DNA of 64,000 bases from Mycteria americana (lineage: Eukaryota > Chordata > Aves > Ciconiiformes > Ciconiidae): contig NC_134370.1 of NCBI RefSeq assembly GCF_035582795.1, positions 34,893,501 through 34,957,500 of the forward strand. Direction: 5' to 3'. The notes under the pieces are model-generated. The model saw nothing but the letters and a program-made list of their open reading frames with translations, did not search any database and was not told where the DNA came from. A program made the translations under genes and the position numbers. Shown here in pieces: positions 23,224 to 36,300 of the stretch (its first letter is position 1; every line of letters starts with the position of its first letter).

Positions 23224-26200
23224 GGTAGGACTTTCCAATTTGTGTTATCCCTGAAAGCTATATGGATAATTAATGCTTTTTCAGGGATTGTACGTGAAGG
23301 TTGGTTTATTACAATTTTTTTCATAACATAATAGATTAATTGTCTAGAAGTTGAAAGGAAGATTCTATCAACTGGTGATGTGAATGCAGGTATCAAGTGA
23401 TGCAATACTGCCAAATTACTTTTGTGTTTAAAACACTTTTACACTTTCTAAGAGTTTGTATCTTCTGAAATTTGTGGTGGTAGTTTGAAAAAAAAGAAGG
23501 AAAAGATAATAAAAGGTAATAAAAATTAGAACAGCTGCTACTGTTCTTGTTCAATGTGCTAAGGATACTAATGGATTAATGTTAGACATAATGATTTTAC
23601 ATTTAGAAGATGACTTGCTGCAGTTTCAAAATCAGTCTTTCCTGTTAAATTTGATCTTTTGTCAGTTTATTTAATCTGTACCATATAAAACAGCAGTAAC
23701 AATCAACAGGGTGCAGATTAGAACGTGGTAAGCGTGTTTCCCAGGAGCCTTGGAAAATACTGCCAAAGCCTGAAACTCAATACACATCTTAGAGCCTATA
23801 ACTGTGCTTAGGCAATGAAGCCTTCAGTATTATTCAGGAGACCTGATACTTAATTTTGTGTGTTTGGTTTTTGGAATGTCAATGTTTTGTGCCTAATTAG
23901 TAAACTAACTCCTTTCAATTCTAAATTCTGCTTATTTGTTCCATTCACTTTAGGCTATTTGCTGAGAACCACATTTTAGTAGCTATCAAGCTGGATAGGG
24001 AGTTAAGTTTATGGCAGCTTTCATGAAACAACTTCCCTTCAAAGCCTGTGGTAACACTGTTGATTGTCCTAAATGGCATTTGGCTCCTTTGGCCAGTCTG
24101 TCTTCTTTGCAGATATAACACGAGATGCAAGGCAGACAAAGCAGATAGATAGATTTATGTAATGTACACCTAGAAATATTTCCACCTGGAGCGCATGGGG
24201 TTATCCTAACCCCCAGAGTAAAGACTGTTACTTCAGTGCCCCCCCACGTCCTCACTCTTTCCACCTGAGCCTCCTGCTGCAATGTTAGCACAGACATTTT
24301 TATGGTCCATTCCCTTCTCCACAGAGGGATGAATGGGAATCAATAGCAAGCCCTTTCTCAGTTAAATGGATTTCATCAGACAGTATAAATTTAGTCTTAA
24401 TTGAATGTTTCATGGACACTATTTGGGTTTCAGGAAACTTGGACCAAAATGCCATGTTTCTGGACAAAATGCTGCGTACCAGCTGGTTTGCTTGTGCTCC
24501 CGGAAACCTTCTAGTGGTCTGATAACCTTGCTCCAAGGAGCCTCACAACCAGGGATCATGTTCTTGTCTTCATACTGAATACTTTGAGAGCCTCAGCTCA
24601 GTGAGGACTCTGAGACTTCTAGGCTATTCTTACCACAGCATGGGAAAGGAGCTAAAATGTTCCTTATGTCCAAATGTCCTGAGTTGCTCCTAGTATAGAG
24701 CAGCATAGGGAACCCCTGGAGATGGACAACACATCCTCTTTTCCCCCACATTAAAAAAATAAATTAAAAAAGAATGTTTTTCCACATTAAAAAGTTACTT
24801 TTAAGAATGTTTTGTGTCCACAGGAATCTTTGAAATGTCAAATTTTCATACTCAGCTGGAATTAAGACTTGGGAGAGTTTTAAGCACTAGCCAGTATGGT
24901 TCTTGTGAAATAACACATTCTCAGCACTGAGACATGATAAACTCTGCTTTTCACAGACTCTTGTCTTGCCTGGAACCTTCCACTCCTCGATGCTTATTTA
25001 TAAGGGCCCACACCAAATAACGGCCATCTTTCAGCTTCCATGAAACAAGTTGTCTTTTTAGAGCTGGGAAACTGAGGCCCAAGAGGAATGTTGTTTGCAA
25101 TGTCATGGCTTCAGAAAGCTTACTGGAAAGCTTGGCAGTATCTTGATCTGGTCTGACTCACAATGCCTTCTGCTTACTCTTCCACCCACACTCCAAAAAA
25201 GAAAGACTCCTCCCACTCTCTAAGGAATAATGCTGGTAAAAGTTGTAAACAAAATGCCCTGCCTTGTACTCTTTTCCTTCTTCTTCCATAGCTAATCTCT
25301 GGAGCCTTTTAGGGCTCTATATTCCCATCACTTGAGTCCTGGGCACATGGAAAACCTCTCATTGTTCTAAGGGGGAAGAGACAGGAGGAAGTTGCAACCA
25401 CATTCTCCCTGCTAGAATGAAGGAACTCTGCCTTTGGCCAAGATCTTTTTACCTTCTTTCCAATTCTGGATTACGTTTTTCTGGGAAACTTGCCTTTGAG
25501 TACAACTGGCAGCAGTTTTTGCGTTTTGGTTCCTTGCCAAGGGGTGAGTCTATGCGTACAGCCATACCCTCAGACCTCAGGGTCTAACGGAGCCTGTGCT
25601 AAGCTAATGCCTTGTGCCCTCCTGCATCCAGCCCTGTGGCACTGATATGCAGTCAGGTTAAGAAAGGTAAGATTATAGTTCTGTAACACAAGCAGAGCAT
25701 TTAAATACAGGGTTCTTTTGTTTTTTTATTGTATTCATAAAAATATTTGAGTGAAGGTATGATAAAAAAGAAGAGTGGCTTTATTAAAAGGGAAAAAATA
25801 CATTTGTAAAGGTGTTCCAAAATCTCCCTGAGATTCATCAAATGACCTGAAAGCAGAAGAGTAAAATAAATGTGAAAATAGCTGAAATTCAGAGCTACTT
25901 ATAAGATACGGAGAGAAAAGTACTTCTATGCACTAAAAGAATAAAATGCCCATTTTCTTTGCTGGAAAATGTGCTGTGGTTTGGTGTTCAGATAGTACCT
26001 GATCTGTCCAGCTGTTGGGTGATGCAGTGGCTTGAAGCAGAGACCTGACCAAAGTGTAACACATGAGCTGGGGTTCCGTGGAGATTCTGTGACAATAAGA
26101 CACCTCTGAGTCACTTCTCCTCTTTGGCTGATCCTGAATGGGGGTGGGATAAGAATTTTCCTTCTCACTTAAGTTAGAGCCATGACTAAAATGCCTGTCC

Positions 26201-26671
26201 TTCATCAACCCCTAGATGTGCAGGCTACCTAGGTACTTCAGACAACGAGGAGCCGGGAGTCTCTCCATCCTCCCCCACATGGAGCTTAGCCATTGGCTGG
26301 TGGAACTGTTGGAAGAACTGGCTTTCTCTTTCTGTGTGTTGATTTCCATCCTGAAAGTGGCAGAACTCATAAGACTCATTGCTTTGGGTTTTGGTGCTTG
26401 GATGTCGAACATGCTGTGAGTTGTAATACAAGCATATGCAACTGCTCTTGCTAATGTGGAGCTGTTGGTACCTACTAGTGGAGCTCATGGCAGAGGTTTC
26501 CCTTCAGCATGTGCACTAATAGGATCTTCCTCCTTTAGCTTGCTGTTTGTTTTCATGAAACTTGTAGGAATTTTTCTGTTCAATTGCTGTTGCTGTGCCA
26601 GGTTTAATTAACATTGGCTACTGGGTGTTCAACTTATTAGGGGGAGAAAATGGTGGCAGCAATGGACAGGC

Positions 26672-26687
26672 ATGCAAATATTTGCAT
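26672..26687. promoter_or_regulatory. Palindromic pair of POU octamer motifs
   Basis: The bases ATGCAAATATTTGCAT form a perfect 16-bp palindrome made of two inverted octamers (ATGCAAAT). The octamer is the established binding site of Oct/POU factors. Whether it is bound is unknown. Confidence 0.4.
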
Positions 26688-27034
26688 AGGATGATCACAC
26701 AAGTCTTGTTTTCTTGTGTGTTATTCTTCCTTTTTCTAAAGCCAAAATGTTTCTGAATTTGGCATGAATTTCTGGAGTTGGCCTGAAACTTCAATTTCTT
26801 TGTCAGATCAACTATTAAAAGATTTTCTTCCAGTTCCATCCAGTAGCCTTGGTTACTCCTCAGCGTAGGCTAGTAAACAGTTTGGTGAAGCATGGGTCTT
26901 TTTTATTCCACCACCCAGGCATACAGTTCATGTTATAGTGTAATTCAAAGAGCCTTTCATATCTCAGAATGGAGGAAAGGGTACCCAGATAGCAGGTATT
27001 CTAGGAGAAGACTGTCAGCTTCTGTGCCTCCTGT

Positions 27035-27074
27035 GATGATGATGATGATGATTATTATTATTATTGTTATTATA
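27035..27074. repeat. (GAT)6 / (ATT)n compound microsatellite
   Basis: Six GAT units run into ATT units with one G interruption. Confidence 0.95.
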
Positions 27075-30000
27075 TTTAATGTGAAGAGGCATACAGTTGG
27101 GCAGGATGGCAAGGAAATAGGACAAAGAATTTGTTGAATTAAAAAAACCCTACATCAAGATCACAAATGTAGAGTGAAAACAAGATCCTCCTTTGTTCTT
27201 TCATATAATATGTGAACTTGATGATATTAAATAGAATAAATGTGGATCCAAGAAAAGGAAATACTACTTTTATTCAGTGTCTGGTAAGTCTGTTTAATTC
27301 ATTGTCCAGGAAGGCTACCAAGATTAATACTGTAGCTGGATAGTTTAAAAGAGCTGAATAATTTTATGACCAATAAAATTTCTAACTCCTTAAGCTATGT
27401 GAAATCTCATGCTTCAAAAAGTACATCGATAGCAAATGACTCTTCACCACTCTTTTCTTCCACTACATCAATGGCTAGATTTTGGCTTCAAGGTGCTTTC
27501 TGCAGTAAAGCACTAACTAAAGACAGGACTACAGGATGAATTGCTGAAAGCAACTTGGTAGTTCCATAGTTCCTGTACATTGCATGCACAAGAGTTTAGT
27601 TCAAGCAACTGTGAATTCTGTCCTACATGTAATAGTAACAGAAGGATAAAAAGTCCTTTTTTTTAAATTCAGACTTTTTAACATTGTTCGTTTCAGCTTC
27701 AGTGTTGTATCAAGGTCTGTAAAGGGTCCAAGTAAGCTTCTCACCTGTAAAATATATGCAGTACTCTTTTGGACTACAATGGCAATTTCTTCTTGCCCCA
27801 AGATTTCCAGTTCTCCAAGACGTGATTTGTAGCCTTATTTGACATGAAATAAAAATGGAAGTCTTTTGTAGTGCTTCTCACACATCCACTCTCACATCCA
27901 GATGAATTCAGGAAGAGAAATGCACTTTACCAGGTTTCTTATTTTTATCAACTTCTAAAAAGTTTCAGTTCATCTTCAGACTTCCACTTCAGTCAATCTT
28001 AGGTCACTTCTTATGCAGTCTTAGGTGTACCAGTCTTCTAAATTCTTCATGTCTTTCTAAATAGTCTTTTGAATGCATGGCATTTGGTTTTGCTATTATA
28101 GTATTCTCATTGGTGTTCTCATGTCCAGCCGTGAAGGAATGTGGGTGTATTTCCTGTAGCAGAAGTCTTGAAAAATTGCATTCTAATTCTAAGTTTGTGG
28201 CGTTTATATTATTAATTTGAATCTTATTTTTTGGAGGGGGCAGTTACTATGGAGGGAACAGCATATAACTGTAATCTGTACAATTAGGATACTATTCATT
28301 GTGACTTGCATTTGCCTCCTTCCCTCCTCCCCATATAAACCAATCTAGAGCTGAGACAAAAATAAAATGAGAAGAATCTGAGAAGATGCAGAGATCTTTT
28401 AAGATGTCTCAGGATGGGGTAAAGGGAGGTTGCTTTCACTGTGTAACCTGTTGAACTGTCCAAGTTCCAGGCCAGATGGGATTCATGGCAAAGGAAGATG
28501 AGGAAGACCCATGTCAAGGAGAGTAAAACCTCTGACAGTAAAATAGCTCAACAGCTATTCTAAACCCATTGTAGTCACATGTTATTGTGACTTTCATAGA
28601 AGCATTCCTTTGCCTACATGTGTCTCTGGCCTTTCTTTTCTGTTCAGAGTGCTTGAGAGAGAAGTAAATTGTCTGTTGTTTTGTGCGACCCACTGATTAC
28701 ACCCTTCAAAATCATTCCATTTGTAAAAGATTTACCATCGGTGTGCAATATTGTTACATCAGATATGACCAGAAATGGCTGCATTCTATTGCAGTCAGGT
28801 GAGACATAAAATTACCTGTGATTTTCAATAAGTAATGTCAGCCTCTGGAGGTTTGTAGGATCTGATTTTTCATGAAATTCACATAATTTTTATATTTTTT
28901 ACTCCTTGTGTCTCTAGGACTTTTCAAGTTGCTGTAGCAGGTTTTGATTAGACATCTAAAAATACAGAAATTGCTTTGTTGCAATCAATAACTCTCTGGT
29001 TTAAAAGTGCAGGCAGTTGGGGACAAAACCAAAAATATGGCTTTGACATTGTTGGCTTTCAACACAAATAGAAAGTAGTCACAGCAGCTGACTTTGGAGT
29101 AGTTCATAATATTAAGAAATACTCATTCTAAGAGGTTGGATGGGTTTGTGACCACGGTGTTAACTGAGAAAAGGGTAACTTTGGAATGGATTGGACTCAT
29201 AATTAGCTCAGCTGCATTGGTTTACCTGAGGTGGGTGAAGTGTCATGCCGAGGAATCTAATCTTCTGTAAGGTATGCCAAGAACTTCTTAGATGGGGGGC
29301 AGAATTTCCCTTTGTTACAGTTTCATAGGAAATTCAGTGAGCATTGCTTTTTCCAAGAATAATTTAGGTTTCACGTCCAGAATTATTTCTATTGTGTTTG
29401 TAGAAAGGCAATATGACATAAAGTAAAAAAAAGCCCCACAAGGGTGCTATAGCAATATATAGGACTTTTCTTTGCCATTTATCACTGCTCTAATCTGATG
29501 ATCTGGACGGTTCAGTGCTAGTGACACCCATAAAACCTGATGGCCTGTTGATCTAATTCTATCTGATTCTATCTCTTTCCCACTGTGCTTGGCAAGGAGC
29601 ACTTGCATGCCAAGCAGTGCACGTGTGCGAGCTGACATGCTGCAGCAGCACTCTTGGGAGAAACTGCCATTTTGGTTCCAAAGTATGGGCGTAGTAAGTA
29701 AAATTCTTTGTTGCTCCTTTAAAGAGATGACAGTGTTTTAAATAATAAAATGACAATGCAAAGACTAGAGGGAAGAGCTGTCACAGCCTAATTGAAAGTT
29801 CGTTATGCTGCTTATACCATTATCATAAAACTCTCTATCATGTGTCTGTAAATGTGCAAATTAAAAACCCAGAGGTAATTTTGTATTTTATCTGCATGTA
29901 AAAAGATCGTGAAATTATCATCTCTTTCATAGTTAAATAACTTTAACCTGTATGGTGACCTTTGAATATGCAAATAACAGAGCTTTGTTGGATGGAATAC

Positions 30001-30288
30001 ATTTTGTTAATTGTAAAACGATAAGTGGAGAAAATCTGAAGAAAACAGGAATTCATTTTGAAGTAATCATAGTGGAAGGTTTATGTGATAAGGAAAAAGG
30101 AAACGTTTTATATTTATGTGCAGGCTCAGAAAAATGATTGTCTACTGCTGTTCAAATCTGTGACTCTGCAGCTGTAATCAAAACCAGCAGGAGAATTTCT
30201 AACTTACATCACCAGCAGCAAACTTGGTGAATACATAATGCATGCCCAGAGACTTAAAGAATTTCAATAGGCTCTTAGGTAACAGGGC

Positions 30289-30312
30289 TTTTTTTTTTTT
30301 TTTTTTTTTTTT
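30289..30312. repeat. Poly-T run (T24)
   Basis: Twenty-four consecutive T, the longest homopolymer in the window. On the minus strand it is an A24 run, but no recognisable retroposed gene or target duplication flanks it. Confidence 0.95.
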
Positions 30313-33300
30313 GTTCTCAGTTTGTAAGACGTCTTTGAAAAAACTTAATGCTGTGACCATGAAACTGAGTAATAATTAAACATTTTTCTGCAGGTCAGAA
30401 TGATCATTTTCACATAAAGAGCAGAGAGAATGTAATGAACTCAAGGAGAGAATTAGTTGCTCTTGGGCATAGTACAAGTTGGTTTTGAACAAATCTGTCT
30501 AGTCTCTTGTCAAGACAGGCGTGCTGACTTGCGACTTTGCTGTCTCCAGGCCTGCTCACCTCTGTGTGTGCGTGTGCACATGAACATTTTAAGTGACTGT
30601 GTCTTGATTTGGTGATCTCTGGAATGAGGTGGGTTTGGATTTCACTTTATACCTGGGACCTGACCAGAGACTTCAGTTTACCTCTCCAGAGGTCTACAGT
30701 GGGAGTCATAAGCTGCTATATTGTTCTAGCCATTTTGGGGTGCTCCCACATACCATTACACTCCTAGAGGCAGCAAAGTTTAAGCAAATTTCACCAGTGA
30801 TCTCAAGGGGAACAGTTGCAAACTCTCAATGTCACTTATGGCTGACTTGCAAGCAAAGATTTGGAAAGAGCTGGTAATAATGCCTGCAGAATACAAAGCT
30901 TTACTCAAGGGATGCTTGCTTGAAGGTATGGTTAACAGTTAAGGTAGAGGAAGTCTGTGTTCTTGGCCCATTTAGCATTGGTATACCATTCACTGGCAGA
31001 GTAAAGATTCATGACTAGGCATAGCGGACTTCTGTATTACTGTAATAATGGTGCTTTTTAGGCAGCTCTGTTGGATTATATATGAGAAGGAATGACAGAA
31101 TCAAATTCAAACTGTAAATCTGGGTGAATTCTATTAATGTCTTTTTATAGGCATTTACTTATTTTCATAATTTCCATATTAACAAATGTAAATTACAGTC
31201 AAGTCTTTCATCTCTCATTTTCTTTTCAGAGTGCATTTATTCTCCATTGAGCTATACTGTGACCAATTCAGATTTGTTGCTTTGAGGCTGCATTGTTTGT
31301 TTTGCAATTCTGCTCTGGAAAACCAGAAGATAAAACCCTTTCCTTTTGTCTCATTGGATCCTGCAAAACTCACTCTTTCTCACAGTAGATCTTTCTGATT
31401 ACTGCTTACTCTGTAAGTTTTGACAGGAAGTTAGACAGACTTGGAATTAAGATTCCAAGGGGCTGCAAGCATGCTATGTTTTGACTACTGCATCTGAATA
31501 TTTTTAAAGGCTGCAAACTATGCTGTCAGTCAGAAATATATCATATGAGAAAATGTGGTTTCTCTGGCTAAAGTGTGAAGGGCTTTATCAAGGGACGCGC
31601 ACATTTTTAAAAAGGAAAATCCCTAAAGACAGGGTTAGTCTAAGTGTCTTGAGAACTGACAGTAATGTAAATAATTCTTGAGGATACTTTGCTGTAAATA
31701 CTCTTTATAACATTAATATGCTCCATGCCATAAAGAGAAACCTCTTAGGTTGTTATGTTCCAAGAATATAGTATAATATAGGTATATGGAAGTAGAGAAA
31801 ATTGAATTCTAACATGTAGGCAAGTTACTGACCATTTGTTGACATAGTCTCATATTTGTACCTGCCCTGGTAATGTTTCGGCTCAGGGAGTGAGTGCAGA
31901 AACTTCAGTACTGTCATCACACAAGTCACAGCAGTTGAATTTTCTATCATTTTCTCACAAACTCCTCCCTATGGGTTTTCATTCCAGAGTTCAGTACTTC
32001 TGTTGTTATCTGTTTTTTGTAGGCATCCACATCATAACAATATCATGAAGGACTTGGGGCAAATTCAAATGTAGGCAGACTCTGTTCCTTTCATTCATGG
32101 AGTGCAACTCGTTCTTGACATCAGTGCATAGCTGAAATCAATGGGAATTGCTTAGCTTACATATTTCCTACTGAATTAAACCTGTTAGAAATTACAAAAG
32201 TATCAAGGCCTTGAGGTTTGCTGGCACAGAACAACATGTGGTTACGCTTACAAACTATCTGGGCCTCCACATGTGTAAGTACTGCTGGTTGGGAACAGCT
32301 CCTGGAACATCATGACTCTAACACCCATCTTGGGGTTGTAGGGGCAAATACTGTTTTGTCTGGGTCAGAAACATACCAGGAACCATCCTATCTGTTTAAC
32401 TGCATAGATGTTCACATTCGAGTGTCTGGAAGTGTTCAGGGGCATTATTTAATTTATTATTGCACTGCAGTGTAGCCATAGTGGGCCAAAGAACTTCATT
32501 GAAGAAGTAGAATCCAGCTACTCATCCACTGCTTTATGTACTCCTGAGAGTACAAGCAGAGTTGTCTGGGCAAGAGCAAGCTGCAGGGGTATCGTGTTCT
32601 GAACTAGGATCCTGCACAGATCAGCCTCAGGAACCCTTAATGGAAATTTATTTGCTGTGCTGGAGAAAGCTTTGTTAGGTAAGTACCTCTGTGTCTTATC
32701 TTGTATTTCAGCTTCCTTGGCAAAAAAGGTGATTGCAGAGACGGTTGTGGTGGTGTTTGGATTGCTGTTAATGAAAAAGAAATCCTGTGTACTTTTATTC
32801 ATTTTTGTGTTGCAAAGATAGAAGACTGCAAAAGTTGGAAACATGAGCAGCATAGTTACACATGCTTGGTACTGGGTTCTGGGGAGTATGCATATGCCAA
32901 AAACTCATTTGTAGCCTCATACTGATAACAGACTTATCCCAACTGGAGAGTCAAAGCCTGCAGACTTCCAAATCTAAAAGGTTTCAATTCATTGATGCCG
33001 GTATCTGTTGATTCCTAGACATGTAGAGGGAGAAAGTCAGCTGGACCAGAGTAGGAGCCTGTCCTAAGAATGTGTGAAAACCTCAGTTTCCTATAGCATC
33101 AACTTGCTTTGGGTTTCTACTAGCAATAGGAAGATATCTGAGGGAATCTATTTATTGTTGCTGTTCCTGGAATGGAGATGAGCTGGTGAAGAGAGAAGTG
33201 CAAGCAACAACTTCCCACATATCTTCCTGTTTTCACTGTTCCCAAAGAATGCCAGACTTCATTTGATCATAGCCGATTTGGACAGTATTCTCATCCACTG

Positions 33301-36300
33301 GAAAAAAAAAAGGAATGCCTTCCTATGGGAAACCAGGGTTAACTCTTCAAAGAAGCTACATTCCATCAGTGTGTTCATTCACCTTTTCACAATAGAAGAG
33401 GTAATTGTACCTCTGAAACTATAATGTTTTTAATGTTTGCCATTATTAGGTATAAAAGTGTAGTCTTATACTAACAACTCTTGTGATAGAACTGAGAAGA
33501 AAACATATTCTTCTTACGTGGAAAGGCTGTGTTAAAAATGGGAATGGACTATTACAGGAACGTAATAGAAAAAAAATCTTTTCCACCACCATATGGTTGT
33601 GATATAACACAAAGGGTTTCCCTGCCAAGATATCACATTACAATGGCAGGCTGCCAGTAGCTTCTCTCTTCCTCATTTAAACAACAAAAATATCAAAAAA
33701 GAATTCTTTGGCTGAATCAGGCTGTTGCTTATAAATATATACTATTGGCTAGTACTCAATCTACATGCTCAGTTTCTCTAAAGAGCCAGTCCATTTCACT
33801 GTGTTTTATTCAGAAGAGTGCTGGACAATGGCTTATCCAGTTCAGATGCTCTAGGACATTTCTTTCTGTTCCTGGCCTTAGAAAGAAGAAGTCTTGCATA
33901 ACTGCAGTCATCCGTCCTGATTGCTAGTTCCTGCTTGAATGAATTTTGATGCTGGTGCAAAACTCAACCCATCTTAGTCACCTCTCTTGGCATCTACATT
34001 TATGAATGTGCAGCTTGAAGAGGTGTGAGGTCACTATTCTCCAGACACTTTGGCAAGGTCCGTTTGTTCACTACAGCTCGCTCAGACTAGGAAAAGCTGC
34101 TGAACTAGGCCTTGTCTCTGGCATAACAAGGATTTGTCATGGGATCTGTGGTTGCTTCCTAAGGCTACCTGATGTGATTAACATATGTGGCATCAAATTA
34201 TACTTTCTGTATGTTATAATGAGGAAACTGTGAATCTTCTTTCTTGCCGAATCCCTATCAGTAGAAAAAGCATAATTGTTTAATCACAGAGCCTAAGGTA
34301 GTCACTAATATCCCCAGCATCAAAGCACATGACTAGCTAGGGATACTGAATCCATATACGGCCGTGTCCCACATTGATGTTGATGTGTGTTCAGGAAGCA
34401 TTAGGCCTTTATAACCATTGATGTCTGTTCCTCTGCCTGAACTATCTACCTCTAGGAAATGCATCTGGTAGCCTTTACCTGAAGTCTTTAATGAGGACAC
34501 AGGTGTATATTGGGCCATACCTTCAGATGGTATAAACTATTACAGCTTTTTTGGCCTTTCCACAGACATCTCCGATTTTCTACTTCTGAACTGTATATAT
34601 CTCTACTAAGTAAAGTGCCATTAGCTGTAGTTACTTTGTGACCTGAAAGCACATTATCAGTACTCCAGGACATCTGACTTCATTATTGTTCTGTCTGTTT
34701 TTATCCGCATCTTTGTTTCTGTGTAGTTCCCTGGAGATCATGGGAATATATCAAACCAAATAACTGTCCTTCAGGGGGCAAAACAATATTTGCAAAATAT
34801 TGAACGATTTGTCTTTTGGCAAAATAATTTCTTACTATGTGTGTAAAGCTTGCTGAGCTTTCAGCCTTGCTGAGTGTAAGAAAGGGTCCTATTTTCCTTG
34901 TTGTCTTCACCTCCTAACCAGCAAGAACTGAGTGCAGCCCAAATAGATGCTCATATTGCACTACAAATAATTTTCCTCAGTTTCATCTGTGTTAGTATTA
35001 GTCACAGGTCATTTCATTTTGTGTGGACAGACTAATGTGATTAGCCACATTTAGATTTATGTGTGTGCTGAATTGACCTGCATTATGTTGCATGGTTTTT
35101 AGGTGTAAATGGTATGGTTGTGATGTAATCTCATGTTCTAAATGAGATAAGTGCCTTATCATGACACTTTTCTCCTTTTACTAATAACTGTCTTGCTTTT
35201 TATTTCAGTTCACTTAGATGAAGATTGTTCACGGGTTCTTTTTCTCAGACAACTAATGTTGTTGGAAACCTTTGGAAAATGATGAATGAGTCATCTTAGA
35301 TATTGAATGGATCTTTGACAGTCAGCTTTAACAAATAAGGAATGTTACATGGAATGATATATGGAGATCCCCATGGTTGTTGGCTAACCTGAGGGGTTGC
35401 CGTTTTCTTGCTGTAAAGAATTTGAGGAAGGTGTAAGCAGTATGATTGTGTGTGAGCTGTAACAGGTCTGTCATCCTCCAGTACCAGAACTCTGGAAACC
35501 TCTGAAGTTATTTTACCTCTGCAAACAGGCCACACTTCATTTGGAGGCTACAGATTCTTTGCTCAATTTCTTTGTGCATGTGACTTTCAAGAAATGGATC
35601 TGTGACTTACTGAACTTAATCTAACAAAACCTCTTTGTTTTGCAACATACTGAACCAAGATTTAGCACTTGGTCTAACACCCCCAGTCTACAGTGTGACA
35701 GCTGGTGCTATTATCATAGAAGCCCAAGTCTAGGGCTAGGCCCCCAGTGTTAAGTACAAGTGCAAAAAAAAAAGTGCCGTTGTTCCTTCTCCTGAGCATT
35801 ATGGAAGCAATCTACCAATCTGTTACAAGCATGTCAGCGTAAGTGCTTGTTGAAGTGCTGTACACAATGATAACAGCATCTTCTCCCTACCGGAGGACAG
35901 AGCTTCATCTGCAGACCCAGGTGACAAAAGGGAGGGAGCTTGGTGGAGAGCCTGGCAGCCAAACACGTGGGTCTCATGGACCCCCTCATTCATTGTTAGA
36001 AGGCTGGAAGTTCCGGTGTGAAGCACAGCAGAGTAATACTAAGTAGAAAGATAATTGTAAGATCAAACTCTGTCAAAACCAGAGAAGTTGGAGGCTGAGA
36101 GGCACAACACCCTGTCCTTTATATAATCAATTACTGTCAGAAAAGATCATCGGTCTGCAGGGGGAGTCATGTTTACCTGAATGTAAGGGGCTGCTCAATA
36201 TGCTGTTGTAGCTGTAGGGCAGCATGAATAGGAAACTGGCTGCTATTGACTGCTCTGGAACTATGGCCTGACAGACAGGGATGATTCTAGAAGAGCCTGA

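Noticed and set aside
29551..29576. ATTCTATCT direct repeats as a CR1 LINE 3' tail
   Set aside because: The unit is 10 bases, not the 8-base CR1 tail unit, and no CR1 sequence precedes it on either strand.
30289..30312. A24 tail of a processed pseudogene on the minus strand
   Set aside because: The sequence before the tail matches no gene I know and no flanking target duplication is visible.
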